A stretch of DNA of 64,000 nt from Microvirga antarctica (GTDB lineage: Bacteria > Pseudomonadota > Alphaproteobacteria > Rhizobiales > Beijerinckiaceae): assembly GCF_017921815.1 (NCBI RefSeq), contig NZ_JAGEMM010000001.1, forward strand, positions 1,178,001 to 1,242,000. Direction: 5' to 3'. The notes beneath the pieces were generated by a model. That model did not search any database, was not told the origin of the DNA, and saw nothing but the letters and a program-made list of their open reading frames with translations. Positions 1 through 9,347 of this stretch are shown piece after piece. Both the position numbers and the translations under genes were made by a program. The number at the start of each line of letters is the position of its first letter. Position 1 is the stretch's first letter.

Positions 1-2
1 TG

Positions 3-533
<531 letters not shown>

Positions 534-536
534 CGA

Positions 537-962
537 TCACCGGCGCTCGATACGCTGGATCTCGTCGCCCATCGACTCGGGCTTGGCGGGCGTCACATCG
601 CGATAACCCGGGCGCGGCTCCCCCGAGGGCCAGCCTTGCTGGGGTGGCCATCTCATCGGCCCCTGCGCGAGAGGACCACCACGGCGACCGAGCGTTCCCG
701 CTGCCACGCTGAGAAGCGTCGGAACGGCCAGGATCAGCAGCGAGACAAGCCCCCAGACGAACACGACCGCCGCGAGCCCGACATTGCGGATGGCCGAGAG
801 ACCCCAGGACAGCCATTCGACGGTCCCGGGATGGGATGTGACCACGTCGGCATTGCGCGCCAGAAGGTCGCCAAAGAGGCCGATGAGGCCATAGACACCC
901 CACGCCACAAGCGTCCATATGGCGACGCCCAGTGAGGCGAAGATCCAAATCAGTCGTGTCAT
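537..962 (-). CDS. Small two-TM hypothetical membrane protein
   Basis: A 141-residue protein with a hydrophobic segment at about residues 4-30 (IWIFASLGVAIWTLVAWGVYG) and another at about 62-90 (VGLAAVVFVWGLVSLLILAVP), followed by a Gly/Pro/Arg-rich tail that ends in charged residues. I do not recognise a named family. The ATG sits 2 bases after the stop of the DUF4112 gene, so the two are surely co-transcribed. The tail faces the stop of the ABC ATPase with only 3 bases between them. Function unknown, probably envelope-associated. Confidence 0.7.
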   Translation of the reverse strand: MTRLIWIFASLGVAIWTLVAWGVYGLIGLFGDLLARNADVVTSHPGTVEWLSWGLSAIRNVGLAAVVFVWGLVSLLILAVPTLLSVAAGTLGRRGGPLAQGPMRWPPQQGWPSGEPRPGYRDVTPAKPESMGDEIQRIERR

Positions 963-964
963 TG

Positions 965-1402
965 TTATCGTCCGTCGACCCTGACGGCTGTGCCGTCGAT
1001 CTGGCTCGGGCCCCGCCGCGATATGCCCAGATGCTCGTGAATGATGCGCAGGTTGCGCTGGTTGGACTTGTAGAACACGTCGAACACGTCTCCAGCAAAC
1101 GGAATGGCCCCGATGGCCGTATCGACGCACACATTGCCCACCATCCGGGCGATCTTCCAACGCGGCAATCCGAGCCGACGGGCCTCCCAGATGATATAGC
1201 TCGCCAGCACAGCCGTCACGGCGTCGCCGATGCCCGGCACCAGTCCGATGACCGCGTCCAGCCCAACCCGGCGGTTCAGGCCCGGGATGAGGAAGGCATT
1301 GTCGAGGAGCTTTGCCACCAGCGCCACCCGTGCAAGCGAATCGGCGTGAGATCGGCTGTGACCGGTCATCGTGTCGAATGTTGCGCTGTGCGCGGCGTTC
1401 AT
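965..1402 (-). CDS. DUF4112 family protein
   Basis: A 145-residue protein whose core reads LLDNAFLIPGLNRRVGLDAVIG followed by VPGIGD and a pair of hydrophobic helices ending in GAIPFAGDVFDVFYKSN. The repeated IPG/VPGIGD and IPFAGD turns are diagnostic of DUF4112. The family is predicted to be membrane-associated and has no established function. The ATG at 1402 was chosen over upstream in-frame codons because it gives the usual family length. It is the first gene of a two-gene operon with the two-TM protein downstream. Confidence 0.8.
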   Translation of the reverse strand: MNAAHSATFDTMTGHSRSHADSLARVALVAKLLDNAFLIPGLNRRVGLDAVIGLVPGIGDAVTAVLASYIIWEARRLGLPRWKIARMVGNVCVDTAIGAIPFAGDVFDVFYKSNQRNLRIIHEHLGISRRGPSQIDGTAVRVDGR

Positions 1403-1666
1403 GGCTCGTCTCCCGCTGCCGAAATGGCAGCCGCAGACGTGATGTGTGCATGATGAGCCGGCGTCGCAAGATTGCGAGGCATCAAGACCTCCCTGCCCCC
1501 CTACCTCCAAAGATCACGCCGACCTCCATCTTGCCGATTGCAGGACCGACTTACTATTTTAAATTGCATTTATCTCTTCGATTCACCTCTTGGTTTTATC
1601 ATTCCGGTTGGAGGCCCCGCTGCGCATTCGCGGAGAGCCTTTTTTCTCGAGGGCGCGAGAAAAGAC

Positions 1667-2188
1667 ATGCGCGACGACGATTGTGCTCCGAAGACGCATT
1701 GGATCCTCGTATCGACCCTTACGGCCGCGCTGGGCAGCTTCGGGAGCCCGGCACTGGCCGAGAGCAGCGAGCATCCGCCGGCCTCGTATGTGAGCCTGCC
1801 TGAGCCCGGGAGCCCGCAGGAATTGCGCGAGGGCGACGTCCTCCAAGGTGAAGCGACCTCCCCGCGATCGGATGCCGGCGTGATCGCGGTGCGGCCGCCG
1901 GTTGGGCTTCACTGCCTGCCGCCTGATCTGCGCAGCGTCCTCCACGCGGTAGCGGCTCGGTTTGGCCCGATCAGCATCGAATCGACCCATCGCAGTCCGG
2001 GGCGCAATCGCCAGGCCGGCGGCGCGCCGCACTCCCTTCACCTCGCCTGCCGGGCGGTCGACCTGCGGGTGCGCGCCAGGCCACGGGGCGCGATGGCGTA
2101 TTTGCGCTCGCGCCGCGAAGTCGGCGGCCTTAAGATCTATCGCACCGGTATCATCCACATCGACAACGGAGCGCGCCGGCACTGGTGA
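1667..2188 (+). CDS. Secreted D-Ala-D-Ala carboxypeptidase-like protein (peptidase M15/DUF882 type)
   Basis: A 173-residue protein with an N-terminal hydrophobic stretch ([21 protein letters not shown]) that reads as a signal peptide. The C-terminal half holds the M15-like zinc motif [13 protein letters not shown] (H-x6-D) and the second half-site [13 protein letters not shown], typical of DUF882/YcbK-like peptidases that trim peptidoglycan cross-links in the periplasm. The usual Gly of HxxGxA is replaced by Cys here. Its stop overlaps a possible GTG of the adenine deaminase gene, so the two genes are probably co-transcribed even though the functions are unrelated. Confidence 0.75.
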   Translation: MRDDDCAPKTHWILVSTLTAALGSFGSPALAESSEHPPASYVSLPEPGSPQELREGDVLQGEATSPRSDAGVIAVRPPVGLHCLPPDLRSVLHAVAARFGPISIESTHRSPGRNRQAGGAPHSLHLACRAVDLRVRARPRGAMAYLRSRREVGGLKIYRTGIIHIDNGARRHW

Positions 2189-2199
2189 GGCAGGAACGG

Positions 2200-3909
2200 A
2201 TGACGCAGACGGACGAACGCTTGCTGGCGACGCGTATCGCGCAAGGCAAAGGGGCGGAGCCCGCCGATACGGTCATTGCGGATGTGCGCCTCTTCGACCT
2301 CCTCACCGGAGCGCTGACGCAAACCGACATCGCCATCTGCGGCGACACGATTGTCGGCACCTATGGCCATTATCGCGGCGTGCGGACGATCGACGGGCGT
2401 GGTCGCATTGCCGTTCCGGGCTTCATCGACACCCATCTGCACGTGGAATCATCGCTCGTCACGCCGCACGAATTCGATCGCTGCGTTCTGCCGCATGGGG
2501 TGACGACCGCCATCTGCGATCCGCACGAGATGGCCAATGTGCTCGGCACTGCGGCGTTCGACTATTTTCTTGCCGCGTCGGAATGCACGATCATGGATCT
2601 GCGCGTCCAGCTTTCGAGCTGCGTGCCCGCCACCCATCTCGAAACCTCGGGCGCGCGCATCGGCGCCGAGGATCTCGTGCGCTACCGCGACCATCGCAAA
2701 GTCATTGGCCTCGCCGAGTTCATGAATTTTCCGGGTGTTCTTGCCGGCGACGCCGACTGCCTTTCCAAGATCGACGCCTTCGCGCATCGCCACATCGACG
2801 GTCATGCCCCACTTGTCCGCGGCCTCGACCTCAACGGTTATCTTGCAGCCGGCATCAGAACCGATCATGAGGCGACCACCGCCGAGGAAGCGTTGGAGAA
2901 AGTCCGCAAGGGCATGACGGTTCTCATCCGCGAGGGCTCCGTTTCAAAGGACCTGCACGCGCTCGCGCCCCTGCTGTCGGTGCGCACATCTTCGTTCTTT
3001 GCGCTCTGCACGGACGACCGCAATCCCCTGGATATCGCCGAAGAGGGCCATCTCGACTACATGATCCGAACCCTGATCGCACGCGGGTGCGAGCCACTCG
3101 CCGCCTATCGCGCGGCCTCTCTGACAGCAGCGCAGGCCTTCGGACTGACGGACCGCGGCATGATCGGGCCCGGCAAGCGCGCCGATATCGTCTTGCTCGA
3201 CGACCTTGAGATCTGTGCCGTGTCTGATGTGGTCAGCGCCGGCCGCCTGGTCACGCCCGCCCTGTTTGCGACGCGCCGAATGGTGGACCCGATCGGCCGC
3301 AACAGCGTGAAGCTGGCGCGTGTCGGGCCAGAGGATTTCAGCGTCGCGGCGTCCACACAGCCTGTTCCGGTGATTGGCGTCATTCCGGGAAAGATCATCA
3401 CGGCCGCTTTGAGCGCAACCCTCCCGTCCAATGGCACTTTCGCCGGCTGCGACCTTGATGAGGACATCGTCAAGGTCGCGGTTGTGGCGCGCCATGGCTT
3501 AAACGGAAATATCGGGCGCTCTTTCGTGAAGGGCTTCGGCATGAAGCGCGGCGCCATCGCGTCGTCCGTCGGCCATGACAGCCACAACATCTGCGTGGTG
3601 GGCGCCAACGACAGCGACATGGCGGTCGCGGTCAATCGCCTGCGCGACATCGAAGGCGGGTTCGTGGTTGTCGACGAAGGGGTTGTTCTGTCCGAACTCG
3701 CACTGCCGATTGCGGGGCTTATGAGCGACAGATCCTACGAAGAGGTCCGCGAGGCACTTCTCCCGCTTCGCGCGGCCGCGCGATCGCTGGGTGTGATCCT
3801 CACAGAGCCTTTCTTGCAGGTAGCGTTCCTGCCGCTTCCGGTCATCCCGCACCTGAAGATCACGGATCTCGGCCTGGTGGATGTCGACCGTATGCAACTC
3901 GTGTCTTAG
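2200..3909 (+). CDS. ade: Adenine deaminase
   Basis: This enzyme converts adenine to hypoxanthine plus ammonia in purine salvage and is cytoplasmic. The 569-residue protein has the amidohydrolase metal motif in DTHLHVESS (HxH), the adenine deaminase hallmark [11 protein letters not shown], and the C-terminal region with [12 protein letters not shown] and the SDRSYEEV stretch. Length matches the family (550-600). An in-frame GTG at 2185 overlaps the upstream stop, but the ATG at 2200 has an AGGA four bases upstream and is preferred. Confidence 0.92.
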   Translation: MTQTDERLLATRIAQGKGAEPADTVIADVRLFDLLTGALTQTDIAICGDTIVGTYGHYRGVRTIDGRGRIAVPGFIDTHLHVESSLVTPHEFDRCVLPHGVTTAICDPHEMANVLGTAAFDYFLAASECTIMDLRVQLSSCVPATHLETSGARIGAEDLVRYRDHRKVIGLAEFMNFPGVLAGDADCLSKIDAFAHRHIDGHAPLVRGLDLNGYLAAGIRTDHEATTAEEALEKVRKGMTVLIREGSVSKDLHALAPLLSVRTSSFFALCTDDRNPLDIAEEGHLDYMIRTLIARGCEPLAAYRAASLTAAQAFGLTDRGMIGPGKRADIVLLDDLEICAVSDVVSAGRLVTPALFATRRMVDPIGRNSVKLARVGPEDFSVAASTQPVPVIGVIPGKIITAALSATLPSNGTFAGCDLDEDIVKVAVVARHGLNGNIGRSFVKGFGMKRGAIASSVGHDSHNICVVGANDSDMAVAVNRLRDIEGGFVVVDEGVVLSELALPIAGLMSDRSYEEVREALLPLRAAARSLGVILTEPFLQVAFLPLPVIPHLKITDLGLVDVDRMQLVS

Positions 3910-3915
3910 GGAGCC

Positions 3916-4659
3916 TTACACGCGACCGACACGGAAAGAGAGCGGGAAACGAATCAATCGCCTGTGATCCACATCACCCCATGCGGCCGACAAATCCCGC
4001 GAGAATGCCTCGACTGGCCCATGGCCGACGGCCTTTTCGAGCGCGCGCGTGGCCGACCAGGTTTGCACATAACCCAGCAGATCCGCGACATGCCAATGCA
4101 CGTCGATTGCCAGGTGCGGCATGGCAATCTCCTCGAACGGGAACGGAATCTCGCGGTATCCGGATTCCACGTGGCTGCGTTCAGGCGGCCAGAAAGGGCC
4201 CACGACCTCTCGGTAGAAATGGCGCACAACGTCTTTGAGGGCGTCGTCCGTATGAAGCACCCCATAACTGATGAGAGCGAGCAGGCTACCGGGTTTTCCG
4301 ATGCGCCGAACTTCTGTGTAGAAGGCGGGCAGATCAAACCAGTGAGCGGCTTGTGCGGCGGTCACCAGATCGACCGATCGATCGGCCAGTCCACTGCGCT
4401 CGGCGGGGGCGACCTGATAGGCAACGCCCGCATGCGGTGTAGCCGTCGCAACCTGCTGCTGGCTCGCATCGGTGGCGATGACCTGTCGAAAACGCCGCGC
4501 AAGAAGAACGGACAATTGCCCCGACCCGCAACCGACATCCAACGCTACGTCGGTCCCCGCGCATCGATCCGCGAGAGCATCGACAAGCGCCGACGGATAT
4601 GTCGGACGATAGGCCGCGTACGCGTCGGACCGCGTCGAGAAATGATCCTTGAACGTCAT
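3916..4659 (-). CDS. Class I SAM-dependent methyltransferase
   Basis: A 247-residue cytoplasmic protein with the SAM-binding motif LDVGCGSGQ, then IATDAS and the catalytic-region stretch VTAAQAAHWFDLPAFY, which resembles the type-11 trans-aconitate methyltransferase-like group. The substrate is not predictable. The start at 4659 follows GAGGAAAGC, a good ribosome-binding site. The gene begins 7 bases after the stop of pncB on the same strand, so the two form an operon, but no functional link with NAD salvage is evident. Confidence 0.8.
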   Translation of the reverse strand: MTFKDHFSTRSDAYAAYRPTYPSALVDALADRCAGTDVALDVGCGSGQLSVLLARRFRQVIATDASQQQVATATPHAGVAYQVAPAERSGLADRSVDLVTAAQAAHWFDLPAFYTEVRRIGKPGSLLALISYGVLHTDDALKDVVRHFYREVVGPFWPPERSHVESGYREIPFPFEEIAMPHLAIDVHWHVADLLGYVQTWSATRALEKAVGHGPVEAFSRDLSAAWGDVDHRRLIRFPLSFRVGRV

Positions 4660-4666
4660 GCTTTCC

Positions 4667-5959
4667 TCAGACGAGAACCGGCTGCGCCTTTTGCCGTCCC
4701 ACATGGAAAACCCGCTTGTAGCGCTCGATTTCCGCTGCCGGCCCCATCGCCTTGGTGGGATTGTCGGAGAGCTTCACAGTGGGGTGGCCGTTAGCCGAAA
4801 TGACTTTGCAGACGATGGAGATGGGATCGAGTCCACCATCCGCCGCAAGACCCCGAAAATCGTTTGTGAGCAGCGTGCCCCACCCGTAGCCGATCCGCAT
4901 CCGGCCATTGAAATGGCGATGGATCCGCTCGATCACGTCCACATCGAGCCCGTCAGAAAAAATCGCCAGCTTGTCCTTGGGGTTTTCCCCGCGCGCGCGC
5001 CACCAGGCAATGGCTTCCTCGCCGCCCTCTATCGGGTCCTTCGAGTCGATGCGGATACCGGTCCAGGTGGGAACCCAATCCGGCGCATTCGCGAGAAAAT
5101 TGCTTGTCCCGTAGGTGTCTGGCAGCAGCACGAGGAGGTTTCCCTCGTAATCTTCCTGCCAATCCTGAAGCACGCTGTAGGGCGCGGTTGCCATCTCGGC
5201 GTCGGTCTGTGCCAGGGCCGCGTAGACCATGGGCAGCTCATGCGCATTGGTGCCGACCGCCTCGACCTCGCGCCTGAGCGCGATGAGGCAGTTGGATGTT
5301 CCAAGGAACGACGACCCGAGGCCTTCGAGCATGGCCTGCACACACCAGTCCTGCCATAGAAAACCATGCCGCCGCCGGGTGCCGAAATCGGCGATGGAGA
5401 GATCCGGAAGTTTCTTCAGATGATCGATTTTTTCCCACACACGGGTCATGGCTCGGGCGTATAGAACCTGAAGTTCGAACTTTCCCATATCCTTGAGGAC
5501 GCCGCGCGAACGCAACTCGTTGAGGATCGCCAAGGCCGGGATTTCCCACATGGTCGTCTCGATCCACGGACCGTGGAAGGTCAGCACATATTGGCCGTCT
5601 TCCTTCTCGAGCAGGTATTCGGGGAAGCGGAAGGTCTCCAGCCAATCCATGAATTCCGGCGAGAACATCTGGCGTTTGCCGTAGAACGTATTGCCCCTGA
5701 GCCACGTGGATTCACCACGGGTCAATGAAAGCGAGCGGACATGGTCGAGCTGTTCCCGCAGCTCCCCCGGGTCGATCAGGTCGGCAAGACGCACACGCGT
5801 GGTGCGGTTATGAATGCCGAACGTTACCTGCACGTCCCGGTGCCGACGAAAGATCGTTTGCGCCATCAGGAGCTTATAGAAATCCGTATCGAGCACCGAG
5901 CGCACGATCGGATCGATTTTCCAGGTGTGATTGTAAACCCTGGTCGCGATGTCGGCCAT
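4667..5959 (-). CDS. pncB: Nicotinate phosphoribosyltransferase
   Basis: This enzyme makes nicotinate mononucleotide from nicotinate and PRPP at the cost of ATP, the entry step of the Preiss-Handler NAD salvage pathway. The 430-residue protein has the N-terminal [12 protein letters not shown], the central [15 protein letters not shown], and [13 protein letters not shown] with [10 protein letters not shown], all PncB hallmarks. Length is usual for the bacterial enzyme. The ATG at 5959 is preceded by AAGGAG with correct spacing, so the longer upstream extension is rejected. The downstream methyltransferase is probably co-transcribed. Confidence 0.95.
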   Translation of the reverse strand: MADIATRVYNHTWKIDPIVRSVLDTDFYKLLMAQTIFRRHRDVQVTFGIHNRTTRVRLADLIDPGELREQLDHVRSLSLTRGESTWLRGNTFYGKRQMFSPEFMDWLETFRFPEYLLEKEDGQYVLTFHGPWIETTMWEIPALAILNELRSRGVLKDMGKFELQVLYARAMTRVWEKIDHLKKLPDLSIADFGTRRRHGFLWQDWCVQAMLEGLGSSFLGTSNCLIALRREVEAVGTNAHELPMVYAALAQTDAEMATAPYSVLQDWQEDYEGNLLVLLPDTYGTSNFLANAPDWVPTWTGIRIDSKDPIEGGEEAIAWWRARGENPKDKLAIFSDGLDVDVIERIHRHFNGRMRIGYGWGTLLTNDFRGLAADGGLDPISIVCKVISANGHPTVKLSDNPTKAMGPAAEIERYKRVFHVGRQKAQPVLV

Positions 5960-6072
5960 CGCCTGCTCCTTGACTGCGACAGAAGGAAGGACAATAGCGA
6001 ACCGCACGCTCCAGCGAAAGGCATGGCTGCCCCCCGTCGCCTGATTGTGCCACGGGGGGAAATCGTCCGTTA

Positions 6073-6579
6073 TTATCCGTGCAGGTTAACCTTGGCGTGA
6101 TCGCCAGGATTGGCGCGTTCACCCGTCAAGGCCGCTTTCACATACCCAACCAGATGAACCACGGTCGATGAGGGGCTGTCCCAATACTCACCCGTTTCAG
6201 GATGCACGCGGATCAAACCCACCTGCGGATCCTCTTTGCCCTTGGGGAACCACGCTTTGAGGCCTTCGGACCATTTTTCATCGATCTTGGCCTGATCGCG
6301 CACGATCTCAGCCTTGCCGTTGACGGCCACATAGGTCTGGCTTGACGGGTCCGAATAGCCGAGGCTGACCTGATTCTCGTGGGAGACGTCCTGTGTCTTG
6401 GGCGACGGCAGTTGGGTGAAGAACCACAGATCGCCATGCTCGTCCGCATCCTGGCTGTACATCGGCCGCGTCTGCATCTTCCCCGCGGCGTCAACCGTCG
6501 TCATCATCGCGATTCTGACGTCCTTGATGAGTTCGTAGAGCTTCTTGGCGTTGGGATCGTCATGGCCGTGCTGGTGCAT
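6073..6579 (-). CDS. Pyridoxamine 5'-phosphate oxidase-like (general stress protein 26 type)
   Basis: A 168-residue flavin-binding split-barrel protein. It carries [20 protein letters not shown] at the N-terminus, then [28 protein letters not shown] and [18 protein letters not shown], which is the typical order of the general-stress FMN/PNPOx-like family. These proteins bind FMN or F420-like cofactors, but the physiological reaction is generally unknown. The start has AGGAG six bases upstream. No EcfG-type promoter is visible in front, despite the stress-family name. Confidence 0.82.
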   Translation of the reverse strand: MHQHGHDDPNAKKLYELIKDVRIAMMTTVDAAGKMQTRPMYSQDADEHGDLWFFTQLPSPKTQDVSHENQVSLGYSDPSSQTYVAVNGKAEIVRDQAKIDEKWSEGLKAWFPKGKEDPQVGLIRVHPETGEYWDSPSSTVVHLVGYVKAALTGERANPGDHAKVNLHG

Positions 6580-6812
6580 CGTCAACTCCTGATGGTGCGG
6601 GGAATGCACGGAAGCCCTCGACGGGATTCACCCATGATCATTCCCGCCGTTGTGTACGGGACAGTCCGTCAGCGTGACGGCCGCCCTGGAATGTGGGAAC
6701 AACACCGCCGAGGCACTTTGGTTCGGGTAAGACCTACCCGGCCTTCCGCGCTTAACGTGGGACGCGTGGCCTTGTAGAGACATACGGACGCGATCGCGCA
6801 GGAGACGCCAAC

Positions 6813-7934
6813 GTGAGCAAGTTACGCGAACGGGTCATGCAGGCCCTCGGGGCAATTTCCGTCGACGCTGCAGGCGTCAAACTGACCGATTCGGGGCGCC
6901 TCTCGGAGGTGCTTGTGGATGACAATGGACGCGTCATGTTCTCCATTTTCATCGATCCGCCCGAGGCTCCCACCATGGAGAATATTCGGCTTGCAGCCGA
7001 GAAGGCGGTCAGGGCGCTGCCCGGCGTTTCCGGTGTCTTCATTACCCTGACGGCTGAGCGCGACGGCGCGAGCGCCCCTGCCGCTGCCCCTGCCCAGACC
7101 CCCCGCCCGCAAGCAGCGAGACAGCCAAAGAACCAGCGTATCCCGGGGGTCTCGCACGTCGTAGCGGTCGCATCGGGCAAAGGCGGCGTGGGCAAATCAA
7201 CGACAGCCGTCAACCTTGCCCTCGGATTACACGCGCGCGGCCTGCGCGTCGGCCTTCTGGACGCCGACATCTACGGACCCTCGGTGCCGAAGCTGCTCGG
7301 CATTCAGGGAAAGCCGAAGCTGTTGGAGGGCCGCATTCTCGAGCCGATGGAGGCGTATGGGCTGAAGGTGATGTCGATCGGATTCCTGGTCGAGGAAGAA
7401 GCCCCGATGATCTGGCGTGGCCCCATGGTGATGTCCGCCATCACGCAGATGCTGCGAGAGGTGGCCTGGGGTGATCTCGACGTGCTCGTGGTGGACATGC
7501 CCCCCGGGACCGGCGACGCGCAATTGACGATGGCACAGGCGACCCCGCTCGCCGGCGCAGTGATCGTGTCGACCCCTCAGGACCTCGCACTCATCGACGC
7601 ACGACGTGGCGTCTCCATGTTCAAGCGCGTGGAAATTCCGATCCTGGGGATTGTCGAGAACATGGCGACTTTCGTCTGCCCCCATTGCGGAACAGCGTCC
7701 GATATTTTCGGCCACGGGGGTGCGCGCCATGAAGCGGAACGGCTCGGCGTCCCGTTTCTGGGTGAGGTCCCGTTGACCCTCTCGATCCGCGAATCCTCTG
7801 ATGCAGGCCGACCAGTGGTGGCGATAGACCCCACCGGGCCACACGCGGCAATCTACAAAGGGATGGCCGATCAGGTGTGGAGCCAGCTGTCCGAGGCTGG
7901 CGCGCGCGCGGCACCGAAGATCGTGATCGAATAG
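6813..7934 (+). CDS. apbC: Iron-sulfur cluster carrier ATPase ApbC/Mrp
   Basis: A P-loop NTPase that binds and hands over [4Fe-4S] clusters to apo-proteins in the cytoplasm. The 373-residue protein has an N-terminal MIP18/DUF59 domain (about 1-90), a low-complexity Ala/Pro linker, the deviant Walker A SGKGGVGKST (about 121-130), VLVVDMPPGTGDAQ, and the cluster-ligand pair CPHC (Cys289 and Cys292). The start is GTG with AGGAG upstream. Three bases separate it from the TusA-like gene, which indicates a two-gene operon closed by the terminator at 8192-8219. Confidence 0.93.
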   Translation: MSKLRERVMQALGAISVDAAGVKLTDSGRLSEVLVDDNGRVMFSIFIDPPEAPTMENIRLAAEKAVRALPGVSGVFITLTAERDGASAPAAAPAQTPRPQAARQPKNQRIPGVSHVVAVASGKGGVGKSTTAVNLALGLHARGLRVGLLDADIYGPSVPKLLGIQGKPKLLEGRILEPMEAYGLKVMSIGFLVEEEAPMIWRGPMVMSAITQMLREVAWGDLDVLVVDMPPGTGDAQLTMAQATPLAGAVIVSTPQDLALIDARRGVSMFKRVEIPILGIVENMATFVCPHCGTASDIFGHGGARHEAERLGVPFLGEVPLTLSIRESSDAGRPVVAIDPTGPHAAIYKGMADQVWSQLSEAGARAAPKIVIE

Positions 7935-7937
7935 GCC

Positions 7938-8192
7938 ATGGGGCAAAAGAATGAAGCACCGGGAATGCGGGAACTCGATCTGTCGGGCCTCAAATGCCCC
8001 ATGCCCGCCCTGCGCACGCGCAAAGCCCTCAAGTCTATCCCCCCAGGCGGGCGGATCCGCGTGATCTGTACGGATCCTTTGGCCGGAATCGATATTCCGC
8101 ACGCCGTGCGCGACACGGGTGGCGTGATCGAGACTCAGCTTGTCGAGGGCGAGACGCTCACCTTTGTTATCCGGCGTGTCATCACTTCATGA
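7938..8192 (+). CDS. TusA-like sulfurtransferase
   Basis: An 84-residue cytoplasmic protein with the SirA/TusA fold signature LDLSGLKCPMPALRTRKALK. Cys20 would carry the persulfide. Such proteins relay sulfur from cysteine desulfurase to thiolation or cluster-building partners. It follows apbC by three bases, so sulfur delivery to Fe-S assembly is a natural inference, though TusA proteins also serve tRNA thiolation (mnmA lies 38 kb away in this window). Confidence 0.85.
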   Translation: MGQKNEAPGMRELDLSGLKCPMPALRTRKALKSIPPGGRIRVICTDPLAGIDIPHAVRDTGGVIETQLVEGETLTFVIRRVITS

Positions 8193-8219
8193 AAAAGGCC
8201 CGGATAACCGGGCCTTTTT
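8192..8219 (+). terminator. Intrinsic terminator of apbC-tusA, probably bidirectional
   Basis: A perfect 12-bp inverted repeat (AAAAAGGCCCGG / CCGGGCCTTTTT) with a 4-base ATAA loop begins at the last base of the TusA-like stop codon. The T run serves the plus strand and the A run gives a matching T run on the minus strand, where csbD ends at 8240. Confidence 0.9.
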
Positions 8220-8239
8220 GCCGTGTTGGAAGATCTTGA

Positions 8240-8416
8240 TCAGTCGCGACCGCGGATGCTGTCCTTGATGCCGCCGACGGTGTTCTGCACCTTGCCTTCG
8301 GCCTTATCCATCTTGCCTTCCGCTTCAAGCTTGGTGTCGCCGATGACTTTGCCGACACCTTCCTTGATGGTGCCCTTGATGTTCTTCAGGCTGCCTTCAA
8401 CGCGATCTTTGTCCAT
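8240..8416 (-). CDS. CsbD family stress protein
   Basis: A 58-residue highly charged protein (MDKDRVEGSLKNIKGTIKEG, then GKVIGD, AEGK, DKAEGKVQN) with the repeating pattern of the CsbD family. These small proteins are abundant in bacteria under general stress and have no known biochemical role. The start has AGGAGA upstream. An EcfG-type promoter lies 38 bases before the start codon, which fits the stress role. Confidence 0.9.
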   Translation of the reverse strand: MDKDRVEGSLKNIKGTIKEGVGKVIGDTKLEAEGKMDKAEGKVQNTVGGIKDSIRGRD

Positions 8417-8453
8417 CTGATATCTCCTGCCGTGTGAAACTCTACGGGCTGGC

Positions 8454-8479
8454 AACGCCACAACTGTGAAAGGGTTTCC
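8454..8479 (-). promoter_or_regulatory. EcfG-type promoter of csbD
   Basis: On the minus strand, GGAAA (8479-8475) is followed by 17 bases and CGTT (8457-8454). The alphaproteobacterial general stress sigma factor EcfG recognises GGAAC-N16/17-CGTT, so there is one mismatch. The -10 element is 38 bases from the csbD start, leaving about 30 bases of leader. Confidence 0.65.
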
Positions 8480-9341
8480 GAAAATTCGTCAGGACGGACT
8501 GTCGCATGCTGGTGCGAAGACGCACCCGGCGGAACTTGATCCCTGCAACAAACCCCAATGTCATACGTTATATCGTAATTTAGCGAGTATAACGTTGCCA
8601 GAACCCCGCCTGCCTCACAAAAAGAGCGCTCGGAAAACAGCCGAGCCGGCTGCCACGCGACCAGGAAAGCCTAGCGGTCGCCTCGACCGCCTGACGCTTC
8701 TTGCCCATCAGTTGCGCGCGCCTCTCTCTCTGATCGCCGCATTGGCCCAAGGGATAGAGCGACGGGGACAGCACCTGTCTCCGGAGGAAATCCGCGAGCG
8801 CGCGAGAAAGATCCACCATGCCAGTCGTCGGCTCGATGACCTCATCGGCACGATTATGAATTTCAGTCGCGCGAATGCAGGCCACATCGTCATCGCGCCG
8901 ACATCCCTCGATATCAAGTCGCTCATTTATCGCATGTGCAAAGAGCAGGACAAACTGGCCGGCCGCCCCCGATGTCTGATGGATATCGAAAGGCTGCCCG
9001 ACAGAATCAGCGGCGATGCCGTCCTCCTTGAGCAGACCATCGGGATCGTGCTGGCGAACGCGCTTCGCTATTCACCGGAAGAGAGCCGGGTCATTGTCAG
9101 CGCGACACGAACCGAGAAGGACGTCACGATCAGCATCGAGGATCGCGGGATCGGAATCATGGCAAAAGATCTTCCCTTTATCACGCAGCCCTTCTTCCGG
9201 GGCGCCAATGCGAAACATCTCGCCGGCACCGGCATTGGGCTCAGCCTCGCCTCTCATATCGCGGTGCTGCATTCCGGCCATCTGCTGATTGAAAGCCGCG
9301 AGGGCGCGGGAACGACCGTGCGGATCAAGCTTCCGCGCTAA
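8466..9341 (+). CDS. Sensor-less histidine kinase (HisKA + HATPase_c)
   Basis: The protein has a DHp domain with H-box LAHQLRAPLSL, N-box VLANALRYSPEE, G1 EDRGIGI, F-box ITQPFFRGAN and G2 GTGIGLSLASH. No transmembrane or input domain precedes the H-box, so it is a soluble kinase or phosphatase domain alone. The start is uncertain. The annotated frame opens at GTG 8466, but an AT-rich dyad at 8565-8595 lies inside it, and the TTG at 8595 would give a 248-residue protein that starts just after this promoter-like stretch. No response regulator gene is adjacent. Confidence 0.8.
   Translation: MKGFPKIRQDGLSHAGAKTHPAELDPCNKPQCHTLYRNLASITLPEPRLPHKKSARKTAEPAATRPGKPSGRLDRLTLLAHQLRAPLSLIAALAQGIERRGQHLSPEEIRERARKIHHASRRLDDLIGTIMNFSRANAGHIVIAPTSLDIKSLIYRMCKEQDKLAGRPRCLMDIERLPDRISGDAVLLEQTIGIVLANALRYSPEESRVIVSATRTEKDVTISIEDRGIGIMAKDLPFITQPFFRGANAKHLAGTGIGLSLASHIAVLHSGHLLIESREGAGTTVRIKLPR
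8565..8595. promoter_or_regulatory. Inverted repeat in an AT-rich stretch before the histidine kinase core
   Basis: Perfect 7-bp arms ACGTTAT (8565-8571) and ATAACGT (8589-8595) are separated by 17 bases, in an island much more AT-rich than its surroundings. This is compatible with a promoter/operator and supports a kinase start downstream of 8590. No binding protein is known. Confidence 0.35.
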
Positions 9342-9347
9342 CGAAAT

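Noticed and set aside
6696..6719. GGAAC ... GTTC on the plus strand as an EcfG promoter for apbC
   Set aside because: The spacing is 20 bases, outside the 16-17 allowed.
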